This document shows positions 62,321-64,000 of a stretch of DNA of 64,000 nt, piece after piece. The notes beneath the pieces are model-generated. The model did not search any database. It worked only from the letters and a program-made list of their open reading frames with translations, and was not told the origin of the DNA. Within the stretch, counting starts at the first letter, position 1, and every line of letters begins with the position of its first letter. Source of the DNA: Micromonospora andamanensis (GTDB lineage: Bacteria > Actinomycetota > Actinomycetes > Mycobacteriales > Micromonosporaceae); contig NZ_BOOZ01000041.1 of the NCBI RefSeq assembly GCF_016863495.1, positions 1 through 64,000 on the forward strand, in the 5' to 3' direction. Made by a program: the position numbers and the translations under genes.

Positions 62321-63076
62321 TCACTCGGGCCGGAACAGCACCGAGTTGACATACCGGGGGCGGGGCCACACGACCCGGCGCGCGAAGCCCTGACCCACCC
62401 GGGCGATCGCCGCACGTTGATGCCCGCCGAGGTCGAAGTCGGCCAACGGCACCCACGTCCGATCCGGCAGCACGTACCCGCGATAGCCCCAGCCGGTCAG
62501 CAGGTCCAGCAGCGGTTCCACCGGCTGGATCCGCTCCTCGACCTCGATCAGCAGCACCGGTCGGTCCCGCCGGACGGTCCGCTCCGCACCACGCAGGGCG
62601 GGCAGCTCGTGACCCTCGATGTCGAGCTTGATGAAACGCACGTCGGTCAGGCCGAGCGAGTCCAGCGTGATCCTTCGGACGGAGACCGCAGGACCCTGGG
62701 CCGCGTCCTCCAGGGAGGAGGTGCCGACGATAGCCCCACCCTCCGGCAGGTAGAGGGTGGCCCTGCCCTCGTGGTCGGAGACCGCCGCCTCGACCACCTC
62801 GACCTGCGGGAAGGCCGCTCGGAGCTGCCCTGCCAGCGCGGTGGTCGGCTCCACCGCAACCACCCGGTCGGCCCGGCGGAGCAGTCGGGCCGTCCACGGC
62901 CCGTACCAGGCGCCCACGTCGACAGCGGTGCCGCCGGCCGGAACGAAATCGGTGAGCCGGGCAAGTTCCGGCTCCACCCGTGGGTACGCGCGGCGGATCG
63001 CGCCCGCCAGCAGTCGGGCGGGCAGCAGCGCCGCCAGTCCGGAGGTCGCGGCGGGGGCCAGCTTCGTCGACGCCAT
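62321..63076 (-). CDS. FkbM-family methyltransferase
   Basis: A 251-aa SAM-dependent O-methyltransferase of the FkbM group. It has AVDVGAWYGPWTARLL (motif I), VVAVEPT, and the FkbM hallmark RFIKLDIEGHELPALRG. Family members methylate sugars and polyketides. In this glycan locus it may methylate a sugar hydroxyl. ATG63076 is used; the frame is open further upstream without homology. Convergent with the 820-aa protein gene. Confidence 0.92.
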   Translation of the reverse strand: MASTKLAPAATSGLAALLPARLLAGAIRRAYPRVEPELARLTDFVPAGGTAVDVGAWYGPWTARLLRRADRVVAVEPTTALAGQLRAAFPQVEVVEAAVSDHEGRATLYLPEGGAIVGTSSLEDAAQGPAVSVRRITLDSLGLTDVRFIKLDIEGHELPALRGAERTVRRDRPVLLIEVEERIQPVEPLLDLLTGWGYRGYVLPDRTWVPLADFDLGGHQRAAIARVGQGFARRVVWPRPRYVNSVLFRPE

Positions 63077-63247
63077 GGGGCAGCACACTAGACGTTTCCC
63101 GGCCCGCTGGGCAGGGGCCACCGGTGCGGGGCTGTCGGGACTGTCGAGCTGCCGGTACCGTCTTCCGGTCGGGCCGCCGTCCCGACCGGATCGCGGCCCG
63201 AAGACGCCGGGTCGTCCGCGCGGACGACCGACACGACGCGGAGTGGC

Positions 63248-64000
63248 ATGGCCCAGACCACGAGCAGGGACGTCGCGCGGTTGCGGCTCGGCGCAGCCGG
63301 CGCTGCGGTCACCGTCGCCACCGTGCTGACGAACGCACTGGCCTACGTCGTCCCGATGCTCGGTGCGCGCCGGCTCAGCGCCGCCGAGCTGGGCGCGCTG
63401 GCGGCGGTGCTCGCGTTGGCCGCTATCGCGGCGGTACCCGGCTTCGGTCTGCAGATCGCGGTGGCCGCCCACCGGGCCCGGAGTGGCGCTCATGGCACCG
63501 GCCGCCTCGGGTTGCGGACCGCAGCCGTCACGGCCGGGGTCACCCTCGCGGCGGCGCCAGCGCTGACGGTCGCCCTGCGGCTGCCACTGGCGCTGACGCT
63601 GCTGCTCGCGGCCACCACGTTCGCCACCGTGCTCAGCGGCCGGTGGCTCGGCGAGCTTCAGGGGGACCAGCGGTTCCTGCGCCTCGCCGCGGCGATGGTC
63701 GTGGTCGCCGTCGGCCGCTACGGCGGGCTGGTCGTCGGGCTGCTGCTCGGCCAGGGACCGGAGCTGTGCCTGCTGCTGGCCACCCTGACCGGCCTGCTCG
63801 CGCTGCCACTGCTGGCCCGTCTCGCCAGCCCGGCCGGGTATTTACGGCCCGCCGACCCGGCCACGTCCGGGCCGACCGCCGACGACCCGGCCGAGACGTC
63901 CGCTGCCCCGATCACCGGCACCGCCCTGGGGGCGAGGCAGGTGATGACAGCGTGCGGCGCGACGCTGGCGATGCTCACCATCTCGTACGCGGACCTGATC
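63248..64000 (+). CDS. Polysaccharide flippase-like membrane protein (partial, runs off the window)
   Basis: The first 251 codons of a membrane protein. TM segments are visible near residues 14-35, 45-65, 80-100, 105-125, 140-160 and 165-185. The N terminus TVLTNALAYVVPMLGARRLS resembles the MOP/Wzx flippases that move lipid-linked sugars across the membrane. A polar linker interrupts at 200-220. The 3' end is outside the window, so the assignment is provisional. Confidence 0.7.
   Translation, partial: MAQTTSRDVARLRLGAAGAAVTVATVLTNALAYVVPMLGARRLSAAELGALAAVLALAAIAAVPGFGLQIAVAAHRARSGAHGTGRLGLRTAAVTAGVTLAAAPALTVALRLPLALTLLLAATTFATVLSGRWLGELQGDQRFLRLAAAMVVVAVGRYGGLVVGLLLGQGPELCLLLATLTGLLALPLLARLASPAGYLRPADPATSGPTADDPAETSAAPITGTALGARQVMTACGATLAMLTISYADLI

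Overview
The window is very GC-rich, uses GTG starts freely and packs genes with 4-bp stop/start overlaps. Its genes (an XRE-DUF397 pair, a TadA-associated protein, an AftD/DUF3367 arabinofuranosyltransferase homologue, a DUF2613 mini-protein, DUF3068, an actinobacterial-size aspartokinase) point to a filamentous actinobacterium, most likely Micromonosporaceae (Micromonospora-like). This is inferred from protein resemblance and composition, not from a search. I see no rRNA, integrase, transposase or CRISPR array. It reads as ordinary chromosome with accessory patches.

1-8.8 kb: aspartate-family and leucine biosynthesis (asd, lysC, leuA), with a putative lipoprotein and a nitroreductase-like protein. 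leuA is preceded by a 14-codon leader ORF containing three consecutive Leu codons and a hairpin, the layout of ribosome-mediated attenuation. Then an MFS drug exporter, a putative secreted HNH-type nuclease lipoprotein and a coupled small protein. 8.8-14.8 kb: a complete five-gene peptide-type ABC importer operon. 15-19.6 kb: a small membrane protein and a 1328-aa secreted multidomain protein (lysozyme-like region, golvesin-like region, SGNH hydrolase). 19.7-24.4 kb: the conserved recR/ybaB/dnaX cluster, SRP RNA and tRNA-Ser(GGA).

24.4-40.6 kb: regulators and accessory genes. These are a PadR regulator with an apparently leaderless promoter and its coupled membrane protein; an XRE-DUF397 pair followed by two genes of unknown function; a cytochrome P450; three tandem FG-GAP beta-propeller proteins; tRNA-Ser(CGA); deoD; a TetR-thioesterase pair behind a clear dyad; tadA with its associated protein; and a membrane protein and an M23-like peptidase. 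40.6-48.3 kb: a secreted GH81 beta-1,3-glucanase with a LacI-type palindrome at its predicted start site, then a PHP/HhH protein, a DMT-family transporter, a Uma2-family protein and a DUF885 protein.

48.3-64 kb: a cell-envelope glycan region. A DUF3068 protein, a methyltransferase, an AftD-like giant and a fused solute-binding/VWA protein lie on one strand; the last three are joined by 4-bp overlaps. Around them are a GT4 glycosyltransferase, a DUF2613 mini-protein coupled to a polytopic membrane protein, an 820-aa polytopic membrane protein, an FkbM-type methyltransferase and the start of a flippase-like gene. Together they look like machinery that assembles, modifies and exports an arabinose-containing surface polymer. 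This is the most system-like part of the window.
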